Shown: positions 39,100-45,072 of the stretch, piece after piece
Numbering within the stretch: position 1 is the first letter of the stretch
Layout of the letters: every line of letters begins with the position of its first letter
NCBI GenBank assembly: GCA_964529855.1
Contig: CAZGZU010000001.1
Location: forward strand, 1-45,072
Reading direction: 5' to 3'
Origin: CAZGZU01 sp964529855
Lineage (GTDB): Bacteria; Patescibacteriota; Minisyncoccia; Portnoybacterales; UBA2143
DNA: 45,072 nt
The notes under the pieces: model-generated
What the model was told of the DNA's origin: nothing
Seen by the model: the letters and a program-made list of their open reading frames with translations, nothing else
Databases searched by the model: none
Made by a program: the position numbers and the translations under genes

Positions 39100-40632
39100 A
39101 TGGACAATTTAATTATCTTTGTAATAACTATTGTCGGCACTTTGATAGTCGGCTCAATTTTGGGCTATTATACCCGACAAACCATCGCCAGGAAACAAGC
39201 TGGCACAATTGAAGAAAAACTAAATAAATTAATCAGTCAGGCTAAAGACGAAGCCAAGGAAACACTGCTCAAAGCCAAAGAAAGGGCTAACAGGGTTTTA
39301 GACGAAGTTAAGACCCAGGAAAGAGAACGCCAGAGTCAATTAACCCGCATGGAAGAAAGGTTGCTCCAAAAAGAACAGAATCTCGACCAAAAGAGCAGCC
39401 AATTAGAAAAACAGACTTCTAATCTCAAAATCAAAGTTCAAAAAGTTAAAGAAATCAAAGGAGAATTAGATGAACTTCATCAAAAACGATTAACCGAACT
39501 GGAAAAAACCGCTAATCTTTCCCAGGAACAGGCCAAAGCAGAGCTTTTGACTATGGCCGAAAAAGAACATCAGCGGGTTCTTTTAGAACGGATAAAAAAA
39601 TTGGAAGAACAGGGGCAGGAAGAATTAAATAAAAAGGCGCAACAAATTACCGCCCTGGCCATGCAGCGATACGCCGCTTCCCAGGCCAGTGAAATTACTT
39701 CCACGGCTGTCAGCCTGCCCAATGATGACCTTAAAGGACGGATTATTGGCAAAGAAGGCCGCAACATTAAGACCCTGGAAAAATTAACAGGCGTCGAGGT
39801 CCTGGTTGATGATACGCCGGGAGCCATTATTGTTTCCGGTTTTGACCCGATTCGTCGGCAAGTAGCCAAAATGGCTTTGGAAAAATTATTGCTTGACGGA
39901 CGAATCCAGCCGGCCCGCATTGAAGAGACAGTGGAAAAAGCCCAGCAGGAAATTGGTCAGAAAATTCAGGAAGCCGGCGAAGCAGCCATTTATGACGTTG
40001 GCATTGCCAGTCTTAATCCACAGCTAATCAAGGTCTTAGGCCGTCTCCGTTTCCGAACCAGCTATGGTCAGAACGTCCTTTTGCATTCGGTTGAAGTAGC
40101 CCATTTGGCGGCAGCCATAGCTTCAGAATTAGGAGCTGACGTTGATTTGGTTAAAAAAGCCGGCCTCTTGCACGACATTGGCAAAGCAGTTGACCATGAA
40201 ATCCAGGGTTCTCACGTGGAAATAGGCAGGAAAATTCTTAAAAAATTTGACGTTGATGAAAGAGTTATTGAAGCTATGCAATCCCATCACGAAGAATATC
40301 CTTTTGAAAGCGTTGAATCAATCATCGTTCAGGTAGCTGATGCTATTTCCGGAGCCCGACCGGGCGCCCGCAAAGACACCTTAGAGGCCTATCTTAAAAG
40401 ATTGGAAGAACTGGAAAACATTGCCAATGCTTTTAATGGCGTGGAAAAGGCATACGCTATCCAGGCAGGCCGGGAAATCCGCATCTTTGTCCAACCCGAG
40501 GCCATTGATGACCTGCAATCCCGTAAATTAGCCAAGGAAATTGCCGAACAAATCCATCAGGAATTAAAATACCCGGGCGAGATTAAGGTTAATGTCATCA
40601 GGGAAACCAGGGCCATTGAATACGCCAGATAA
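39100..40632 (+). CDS. rny: Ribonuclease Y
   Basis: 510-aa membrane-anchored endoribonuclease that starts mRNA decay. N-terminal helix (MDNLIIFVITIVGTLIVGSI), long coiled coil (~30-190, IEEKLNKLISQAKDEAKETL onward), KH domain (LPNDDLKGRIIGKEGRNIKTLEKLTGVEVLV, ~205-270) and HD domain with LHSVEVAHLAAAIASELGADVDLVKKAGLLHDIGK (metal-binding HD pair) and QSHHEEYPFESVES. The C-terminal end (REIRIFVQPEAIDDL, VIRETRAIEYAR) is complete. ymdB follows, the usual partner. The upstream frame from 39003 has no family match. Confidence 0.97.
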   Translation: MDNLIIFVITIVGTLIVGSILGYYTRQTIARKQAGTIEEKLNKLISQAKDEAKETLLKAKERANRVLDEVKTQERERQSQLTRMEERLLQKEQNLDQKSSQLEKQTSNLKIKVQKVKEIKGELDELHQKRLTELEKTANLSQEQAKAELLTMAEKEHQRVLLERIKKLEEQGQEELNKKAQQITALAMQRYAASQASEITSTAVSLPNDDLKGRIIGKEGRNIKTLEKLTGVEVLVDDTPGAIIVSGFDPIRRQVAKMALEKLLLDGRIQPARIEETVEKAQQEIGQKIQEAGEAAIYDVGIASLNPQLIKVLGRLRFRTSYGQNVLLHSVEVAHLAAAIASELGADVDLVKKAGLLHDIGKAVDHEIQGSHVEIGRKILKKFDVDERVIEAMQSHHEEYPFESVESIIVQVADAISGARPGARKDTLEAYLKRLEELENIANAFNGVEKAYAIQAGREIRIFVQPEAIDDLQSRKLAKEIAEQIHQELKYPGEIKVNVIRETRAIEYAR

Positions 40633-40638
40633 AAGGTT

Positions 40639-40685
40639 TTAAGGCCGTAGGTTTTGAGGCCGGGCCTCAAAATCTACGGCCTTAA
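40639..40685. repeat. Palindromic repeat family R3, copy B
   Basis: TTAAGGCCGTAG at the left, TTTTGAGGCCGGGCCTCAAAA in the middle (palindromic) and CTACGGCCTTAA at the right. It fills nearly all of the rny-ymdB spacer, 6 bases after the rny stop and 10 before the ymdB ATG. Confidence 0.9.
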
Positions 40686-40695
40686 TCCTTAACTC

Positions 40696-41481
40696 ATGAA
40701 AATCCTCTTCTTTGGCGATATTGTCGGCCGACATGGCCGGCAAGCCATCAAAAAAATCCTGCCTCAATGGCAGAAAAAATATCAGCCCGATTTGGTGCTG
40801 GCTAATGGAGAAAACATGGCCCACGGCATGGGCATCACTGAAAAAACCTTAAAAGAAGTTCTGGAAGCGGGCATAGATTTAGTCACTTCAGGCGACCATG
40901 CCTGGGACCAGAAAGAAATAAGCTCTCTTTTGGAAGACAAGAAAATGCCCTTGATTAGACCGGCTAATTTCCCGCCTGATAACCCTGGCCAGGGATATCG
41001 GCTGATGGAAATAAGGACCAAGAAGATTTTGGTGATTAATTTGATTGGCCGGGTCTTTATGCGGCAACAATACGATTGTCCTTTTAGAAAAGCCGATGAA
41101 ATCCTGGAAGAAGCAGGCGAAGAAGCGGAAATAATCATTGTTGACTGGCATACTGAAGCAACCTCTGAAAAGGTTTGCCTGGGCTGGTATCTGGATGGCC
41201 GGGTTTCGGCTGTTCTGGGTACCCATACCCATATCCCGACAGCTGACGCCCGTATCCTGCCCCAAGGCACTGCCTATATTTCCGACGTCGGCATGGTTGG
41301 CGTCCAGGATTCAAGCCTGGGAACCGATAAAGACATGGCCATTGAAAGTTTCCTCAAACAAACGCCTCTTAAAATGAAAATGGCTGAAGGTCCGGTTGAA
41401 GTTGATGCTGTTTTAGTGGAAACAGGCAAGCAGGGCCGGGCTGAGAAAATAGAAAAACTGCAGGAAATAGTTGCTTTATAG
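40696..41481 (+). CDS. ymdB: YmdB-type metallophosphodiesterase (TIGR00282 family)
   Basis: 261-aa calcineurin-like enzyme; Bacillus YmdB is a cyclic-nucleotide phosphodiesterase that affects gene expression. MKILFFGDIVGRHGRQAIKK has the GDIVGR motif, then LANGENMAHGMGIT (GEN), TSGDHAWDQKE (GDH), IIVDWHTEATSEK (DxHxE) and LGTHTHIPTAD (GTHTH), all metal ligands of the family. It is directly behind rny, as in many bacteria, with repeat R3 in between. Confidence 0.95.
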   Translation: MKILFFGDIVGRHGRQAIKKILPQWQKKYQPDLVLANGENMAHGMGITEKTLKEVLEAGIDLVTSGDHAWDQKEISSLLEDKKMPLIRPANFPPDNPGQGYRLMEIRTKKILVINLIGRVFMRQQYDCPFRKADEILEEAGEEAEIIIVDWHTEATSEKVCLGWYLDGRVSAVLGTHTHIPTADARILPQGTAYISDVGMVGVQDSSLGTDKDMAIESFLKQTPLKMKMAEGPVEVDAVLVETGKQGRAEKIEKLQEIVAL

Positions 41482-41499
41482 GAAATAGTTTGCTAAAAT
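41471..41499 (+). promoter_or_regulatory. Promoter of the HU gene
   Basis: TTGCTT (41471-41476), 17-base spacer ending TGC, TAAAAT (41494-41499). The -35 lies in the last ymdB codons. It leaves a leader of about 165 bases. Confidence 0.55.
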
Positions 41500-41519
41500 T
41501 AAGCAATAGAGCTAAAATA

Positions 41520-41655
41520 TAGGAGGAGGGTAAATAATATAAATTCCGTACCAGTCCGCTTAAGTGGATTACTACGGAGCAAAGGTCGAAAATAATCTTT
41601 TGAAACTTGAAACTTGGAACTTGAAACTGTTTAAATATGTTTCATGTTTCATGAT
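41520..41655 (+). other. HU leader with orphan SD, hairpin and GAAACTT repeats
   Basis: No gene seen. AGGAGGAGGG at 41521-41530 is a perfect SD without a start codon at the right distance. A hairpin TCCGTA/TACGGA (near 41546-41578) has an inner TCCGCTTAAGTGGA arm. Then the tandem unit GAAACTT occurs about four times (41602-41629), followed by three TTTCATG-type units before the HU start. The units resemble those in the tuf leader (871-935). Confidence 0.6.
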
Positions 41656-41672
41656 TCATGTTTTACGAAGAC

Positions 41673-41942
41673 ATGACTAAAGAAGAATTAATTGAAGCAG
41701 CCTCCAAGGGCTGTTGCTCTAAAAAAGAAGCTAGTGATACGGTTAACGCAGTTTTTGACGCAATCAGCGGCGCTCTGTCCAAGGGGGACAAAGTGGCCAT
41801 CACCGGCTTTGGTACTTTCAGCGTTTCCAAAAGAGCAGCCCGTATGGGCGTTAATCCGCGGACTGGTGCTAAGATTAAAATTGCCGCTACCAAGGTTCCC
41901 AAGTTTAAAGCAGGTAAAACCTTAAAGGAAGCAGTCAAGTAA
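41673..41942 (+). CDS. HU-family DNA-binding protein
   Basis: About 89-aa nucleoid protein of normal HU length. MTKEELIEAASKGCCSKKEA begins the dimerisation helices; VNAVFDAISGALSKGDKVAITGFGTFSVSKRAARMGVNPRTGAKIKI contains the GFGTF hinge and the DNA-binding arm with the intercalating Pro in GVNPRTG; TKVPKFKAGKTLKEAV ends it. I prefer ATG 41673 over 41658 on family alignment. A Cys pair (GCCS) in helix 1 is uncommon. Strong terminator follows. Confidence 0.95.
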   Translation: MTKEELIEAASKGCCSKKEASDTVNAVFDAISGALSKGDKVAITGFGTFSVSKRAARMGVNPRTGAKIKIAATKVPKFKAGKTLKEAVK

Positions 41943-41968
41943 AACTTAGTTATCTGCTTTCGAAAGCA

Positions 41969-42003
41969 CAACAAAAAGGCGAATCATTTTCGCCTTTTTG
42001 TTG
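41969..42003. terminator. Bidirectional terminator between HU and tRNA-Gly
   Basis: CAACAAAAAGGCGAA pairs over 15 bp with TTCGCCTTTTTGTTG. The A-run and T-run serve HU on plus and tRNA-Gly on minus. Confidence 0.92.
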
Positions 42004-42011
42004 TAGGAAGG

Positions 42012-42085
42012 AGCGGGAGACGGGGGTCAAACCCGCGACCTACAGCTTGGAAGGCTGTCGCTCTAATCAACTGAGCTACTCCCGC
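42012..42085 (-). tRNA. tRNA-Gly (TCC)
   Basis: Canonical cloverleaf: acceptor GCGGGAG/CTCCCGC, discriminator T, CCA not encoded (CCT follows). Anticodon stem ACAGC/GCTGT with loop CTTCCAA, anticodon TCC. D-arm GCTCAGTTGATTAGAGC, T-arm with loop TTTGACC. It begins at the base after the stop codon of the HTH/LAGLIDADG-like gene. Confidence 0.95.
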
Positions 42086-42760
42086 TTAATGAATTTGTTC
42101 TTCAATAACTCTAATCCATCCCATAATCTTTCTATGTAGACTCACTCCAAATTCTCTTTTACCACAACTTTTAATTTGTAAATGTAGAGTACCATGCGGC
42201 AATTTACGCTTCTTTTTCTGAGACTTATCATTCCTTTGATCAATCTGAGTTTTCCCGAACTGCCCCTTAGGAACATTGGCTATCTTTGCCCAGTAAGACA
42301 AGCTTTTTTCTATATCCGTATCTGGATACAAATGAATACAAGGCCTGAAGTTTTCGTTCTTTAGACGGCAAACTTCTCGAAACCACTTCATCGCTATCTT
42401 TATAATCTGTGGATTAGAATTTACTAATCTTATGCTTTCACGAGACTTTTCACCGTCACCGAGATATAAACCAATTCCCAATAAAAACAAATCTCTATTG
42501 CTTAACTCTCCTATATCTTGCTTAGCCAATCTCTTCATCATCTGAATATCATCCAACATCTTCCTGCGTTTATTTTCTGCCATCCTCATTCGGGCCTCTC
42601 CAATCCGCCTTAATACCTCTCTGTTAGGAGTATAAGGAATTCTCTGTAGCCAATTACTAAGAGTACTTTTAGCAAGTCCCAATTCTTTAGCAATCATACC
42701 ATAAGAATAACCTCGTTTTCTATAACTTATAGCTTTTTCACGTAAACTTAATGCCTTCAT
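42086..42760 (-). CDS. HTH plus LAGLIDADG-like protein abutting tRNA-Gly
   Basis: 224-aa protein. Residues ~5-45 (REKAISYRKRGYSYGMIAKELGLAKSTLSNWLQRIP) form a resolvase/HTH_23-type helix-turn-helix. Residues ~90-200 (RDLFLLGIGLYLGDGEKSRESIRLVNSNPQIIKIAMKWFREVC) match the LAGLIDADG-like pattern G-x-Y-x-GDG followed by NSNP..., as in homing endonucleases and related bacterial regulators. Only one such motif is visible, so it would act as a dimer or be a non-cutting DNA binder. It has its own promoter, and its stop codon directly precedes tRNA-Gly on the same strand. Confidence 0.75.
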   Translation of the reverse strand: MKALSLREKAISYRKRGYSYGMIAKELGLAKSTLSNWLQRIPYTPNREVLRRIGEARMRMAENKRRKMLDDIQMMKRLAKQDIGELSNRDLFLLGIGLYLGDGEKSRESIRLVNSNPQIIKIAMKWFREVCRLKNENFRPCIHLYPDTDIEKSLSYWAKIANVPKGQFGKTQIDQRNDKSQKKKRKLPHGTLHLQIKSCGKREFGVSLHRKIMGWIRVIEEQIH

Positions 42761-42782
42761 ATAGTTTGAACTGCCTAACTAT

Positions 42783-42811
42783 ATTATAGCATATTATATA
42801 TGAAGGTACAA
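42783..42811 (-). promoter_or_regulatory. Promoter of the HTH/LAGLIDADG-like gene and tRNA-Gly
   Basis: On minus: TTGTAC (42806-42811), 17-base spacer ending TGC, perfect TATAAT (42783-42788). About 16 bases of leader without SD. Confidence 0.75.
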
Positions 42812-42870
42812 TAATTATCTTAATCGTTAAAATAATAACCACTATACGATACCCGCTTAAATATTTTTTA

Positions 42871-43329
42871 CTAAAACAAATACTTTATTATCAAAGGATA
42901 AATGATAAATGGACCTAAGGCGTAAGCCAGTATATCAAGAACATGTTTATAGAAAAAAGACCGACCAGCTGGCTTGTATTGTTCTATAAACAAGGAGGCG
43001 GTTAGCAATAAAACCATCACTATAATAAATAAGATAATTTTAAGCTGGATAGAAAGACCTACTCCAAGAAAATGGAGAAAGAACGCTAAAGCCACAATCA
43101 ACAGCACGAAAACCGTATCTCGGATTAACACAATCTTGCTTATACTATCTGTCGCTCGATGAGCATGCTGAATATATTCTATCAAAACAGCCAGAGGCAA
43201 GATGAGAAGCAAAAAATAGATTTTTGGTACGGCTATCCACTGGCTAACCAGCAGATAAATGACCGCTGTAGTACAAAGATGTAAAAAGAATCTGGTAGAA
43301 AATAAATAGATTTGTAGAACAGCAGTCAT
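42871..43329 (-). CDS. Multi-pass membrane protein of unknown function
   Basis: 152-aa protein with about five hydrophobic helices: an N-terminal pair (FFLHLCTTAVIYLLVSQWIAV, IYFLLLILPLAVLIEYIQHA), then TVFVLLIVALAFFLHFLGVG, IILFIIVMVLLLTASLFI and DILAYALGPFIIYPLIIKYLF. The loops HAHRATDS and EQYKPAGRS are polar. I recognise no family. I start at ATG 43329 (MTAVLQIYLF); a start at 43347 is also open. No SD and no clear operon partner. Confidence 0.65.
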   Translation of the reverse strand: MTAVLQIYLFSTRFFLHLCTTAVIYLLVSQWIAVPKIYFLLLILPLAVLIEYIQHAHRATDSISKIVLIRDTVFVLLIVALAFFLHFLGVGLSIQLKIILFIIVMVLLLTASLFIEQYKPAGRSFFYKHVLDILAYALGPFIIYPLIIKYLF

Positions 43330-43367
43330 ATACCAAACATAACACAAGAAATATAGTTAATCAATAT

Positions 43368-43402
43368 AATAGCCCGATTCTAAATTACAGAATCGGGCTA
43401 TT
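43368..43402 (-). terminator. Terminator after the epimerase-like gene
   Basis: AATAGCCCGATTCT pairs perfectly over 14 bp with AGAATCGGGCTATT around a 7-base loop. T-rich tail is weak (ATATTG). Confidence 0.8.
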
Positions 43403-43416
43403 CAATTTCACCGTGT

Positions 43417-44187
43417 CTACCCCTTTAAATGAGGATTTGAAAACGAAAAAGTACATGAGATTTCAATGAATATATTTTGCCTGACAGAAAAGGCCTTGCC
43501 TTTGCTAAAAACCTCTGGAGGCCTTAAGACAGGCTCCACACAAACATAGCTCTCCTGTTTGTCGCTCCAGATAAAGATAAGTGAATGGTCATAAAAATCA
43601 CCACCAAGCTTCATGGTAATCGTACCAATAGTATTCATCTCAATCCTTATTGGCTCAACCATAGGAAAGCTCTTCCGAAATTCGCCTTGGCCATTTATCT
43701 TCATCTTTTCTTTGCCAATAGTAACCACACAGCCAGCCGGGTTATTAAAATAAGGATGGAAGCCCGGATTAACAGGGGCCTTAAAATCAGTTAGTCGCTC
43801 ATTAGCTGGCCAAAGCTCCAATCTCGTCTCCAAGGAAAAATCATCAAGAAACTTATGAACTATCTGGCCTGCCAGCTCCCAGGGATATTTTTTCTCATCT
43901 CCCGGGAGGCTAAAATTGGCTTTTATTATGCCTATGTTTGGAACTGAATTATCCAACTGCATTTCCTCTCCTCTTAGCCAGCCGTGCTGAGGAAGTCCCT
44001 TAAATCTTCCTGAAGGTTTGCTAAACCAAGGGGCCATTATCGGATTGCCGCCCCTTAATTTATTCTTATCTCCTACCCTGACCATTTGCTCTGGGAAAAA
44101 CAGATGGCGCTCACCCCATTGCCATCGCGTCACGTATCCACCCATAGCGGAAACACCCAAACTGAACGGTCCTGCTTCTAATCTCAT
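43417..44187 (-). CDS. Aldose-1-epimerase-like protein
   Basis: 256-aa protein of the galactose mutarotase-like fold. Key segments: GGNPIMAPWFSKPSGRFKGLPQHGWLRGEE with the first conserved His, DFKAPVNPGFHPYFNNP with the second His, and QESYVCVEPV with the catalytic Glu. The HGWLR and VEP forms are closest to the hexose-6-phosphate epimerase (YeaD) subgroup or unassigned aldose epimerases. It probably interconverts sugar anomers. Excellent SD (AGGAGGTG) 4 bases before the ATG. A single-gene unit between tRNA-Pro and its terminator. Confidence 0.88.
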   Translation of the reverse strand: MRLEAGPFSLGVSAMGGYVTRWQWGERHLFFPEQMVRVGDKNKLRGGNPIMAPWFSKPSGRFKGLPQHGWLRGEEMQLDNSVPNIGIIKANFSLPGDEKKYPWELAGQIVHKFLDDFSLETRLELWPANERLTDFKAPVNPGFHPYFNNPAGCVVTIGKEKMKINGQGEFRKSFPMVEPIRIEMNTIGTITMKLGGDFYDHSLIFIWSDKQESYVCVEPVLRPPEVFSKGKAFSVRQNIFIEISCTFSFSNPHLKG

Positions 44188-44238
44188 CTGACACCTCCTA
44201 AATGAATTTTGAGAATTAATTTTTAAGCTACTTGCCAG

Positions 44239-44311
44239 TCGGGGCGACAGGATTCGAACCTGCGATCTCAGCGTCCCAAACGCCGCGCCTTAGCCACTAG
44301 GCCACGCCCCG
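44239..44311 (-). tRNA. tRNA-Pro (TGG)
   Basis: Acceptor CGGGGCG/CGCCCCG, discriminator A, CCA not encoded (CTGG follows). Anticodon stem CGGCG/CGCTG, loop TTTGGGA, anticodon TGG. T-arm GCAGG TTCGAAT CCTGT. D-arm GCCTAGTGGCTAAGGC. Confidence 0.95.
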
Positions 44312-44393
44312 CTAAATGGCACTGTTTTCCTTTCTATCAAACTATTCTACCTTGAAACAAAGCAGGGGTCAAGGCTATCCCCAAACAAGTAAA

Positions 44394-44422
44394 TTGGCTT
44401 GTTGAGTTGATTATGATATAAT
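44394..44422 (+). promoter_or_regulatory. Promoter of the histidine kinase gene
   Basis: TTGGCT (44394-44399), 17-base spacer ending TGA, perfect TATAAT (44417-44422). Only about 10 bases would precede the ATG at 44439. Confidence 0.75.
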
Positions 44423-44438
44423 CTAGTAAAAGAGATTT

Positions 44439-45072
44439 ATGTTTCTGAAAAAAATCTGGCAGCAATTGAATTTTGTTGCTCAATGCAAAAAATATCATCT
44501 GACGATCTGGCAGTGCCCCAGTTTTCTACTCCTCGTGACCGGTTGCATTACCATAATGACCATGCTGGGCACTTATCTGGTTGCCCTCAAGTACACCCAG
44601 CCGGAAATAGTCGCCTTAATTGTTATCGGCGTGACCACTATTTTGGTTATTATTGACTATTTCATTATCCAGGGCGTTGAAAAACTGGCCCAGGTCAGTC
44701 AAATGAAGTCCGAATTCGTCAGCGTGGCCTCTCACCAGCTACGTACCCCTTTGACCGGCATTAAATGGGCGATTAACTTAATGATGACCCATCAAGCCGA
44801 GGGTCTGACCAAAGAACAATTAAAAGGACTTCAAGATATTCAGGAAAATAATCAGCGGATGATTGATTTGGTCAATGATTTACTGAACGTTTCTCGTATT
44901 GAACAAGGCAAATTGGGGTTGCAGCCGGAAAAGGTCTCCTTAGCAAAACTCATCAGAGATTTAGTCAAAGAATATACTGCCTTAGCCGAAGCGAGTAATA
45001 TCAAATTCTCTTTAAAACTGCAAACAAATCTTCCCTTAATTTTGATTGACCAGCGTGGTATTGAATTAGTCC
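44439..45072 (+). CDS. Sensor histidine kinase, 3' end beyond the window
   Basis: 211 codons are visible. MFLKKIWQQLNFVAQCKKYH is followed by two hydrophobic helices (~29-50 LLLVTGCITIMTMLGTYLVAL, ~56-76 IVALIVIGVTTILVIIDYFII) with almost no outer loop. The HisKA domain begins KSEFVSVASHQLRTPLTGIKW, with the phospho-accepting His in SHQLRTP, and continues through NDLLNVSRIEQGKL. The ATP-binding domain begins but is cut by the window end. No sensor domain is seen, so input may come from the membrane or a partner. A response regulator would be expected downstream, outside the window. Confidence 0.93.
   Translation, partial: MFLKKIWQQLNFVAQCKKYHLTIWQCPSFLLLVTGCITIMTMLGTYLVALKYTQPEIVALIVIGVTTILVIIDYFIIQGVEKLAQVSQMKSEFVSVASHQLRTPLTGIKWAINLMMTHQAEGLTKEQLKGLQDIQENNQRMIDLVNDLLNVSRIEQGKLGLQPEKVSLAKLIRDLVKEYTALAEASNIKFSLKLQTNLPLILIDQRGIELV

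Noticed and set aside
39003..39212. 69-codon ORF overlapping the start of rny
   Set aside because: No family-like features; it lies in the leader and overlaps the rny membrane helix in another frame.
41521..41530. A gene starting after the perfect SD AGGAGGAGGG
   Set aside because: No ATG, GTG or TTG lies at a usable distance, and the following frames close quickly.

Overview
The window looks like one scaffold piece of a Patescibacteria (CPR) genome, most like the Parcubacteria side. This is an inference from gene content and style, not from a database search. The signs are tightly packed genes, half-size or trimmed versions of common proteins (six-helix MFS, MurE without its first domain), lysine/alanine-rich tails on S12 and NusA, sparse Shine-Dalgarno (SD) use with several nearly leaderless starts, and no transposons, phage or CRISPR. 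TGA is used as a stop, so this is not a recoded Gracilibacteria/Absconditabacteria genome.

Layout. 1-4500 (minus): the str operon, rpsL-rpsG-fusA-[82-aa protein]-tuf, with tuf cut by the window edge. 4530-4683: tRNA-His and tRNA-Arg. 4765-8485 (minus): VanZ-like protein, a helical protein, PolX with a PHP domain, a half MFS protein, YidD and an Mth938-like protein. 8494-14972 (minus): a set of genes best known from archaea and thermophiles (DUF763, an anchored MEMO1-AMMECR1 fusion, a TMTC-like glycosyltransferase, endonuclease Q) plus a lycopene-cyclase-like membrane protein. 15039-20100: a C39-like peptidase behind tRNA-Arg(CCG), divergent promoters, a degenerate tRNA-Gly(CCC)-like gene with a 22-codon ORF, and on the minus strand murE, an O-antigen-ligase-like gene and a FemX-type aminoacyl transferase. 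20114-24301: ruvA, rpsT, a LysM/CHAP wall hydrolase, comM/yifB and a DksA/TraR zinc-finger protein. 24302-24807 is a 506-base non-coding block with opposed promoters and nested hairpins. 24808-30408 (minus): two anchored DUF3352-like proteins, pnp, a NYN-domain protein, rpsO and two tRNAs. 30465-41942 (mostly plus): cca (frameshifted), tRNA-Pro, a secreted protein, rubrerythrin, tRNA-Ala, yraN, a GOGAT-type FMN protein, an FN3/beta-propeller lipoprotein, nusA, rny, ymdB and a HU protein. 42012-45072: tRNA-Gly(TCC) behind a HTH/LAGLIDADG-like gene, a membrane protein, an aldose-1-epimerase-like protein, tRNA-Pro and a truncated histidine kinase.

How the genes connect. Translation and RNA metabolism dominate (str operon, rpsO-pnp, rny-ymdB, nusA, cca, ten tRNA or tRNA-like genes). 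A second theme is the cell wall (murE, FemX, LysM/CHAP, O-antigen-ligase-like). The most unusual unit is at 15860-16160: a strong promoter, an RNA that keeps the acceptor stem, anticodon stem, discriminator base and CCA of tRNA-Gly(CCC) but has lost a normal T-arm, then a strong SD, a 22-codon Cys-containing ORF and a 14-bp terminator. It lies about 3 kb from a FemX gene, the enzyme class that uses aminoacyl-tRNA outside translation. Three families of palindromic intergenic repeats occur in two copies each. Both runs of N appear to be assembly artefacts where contig ends overlap.
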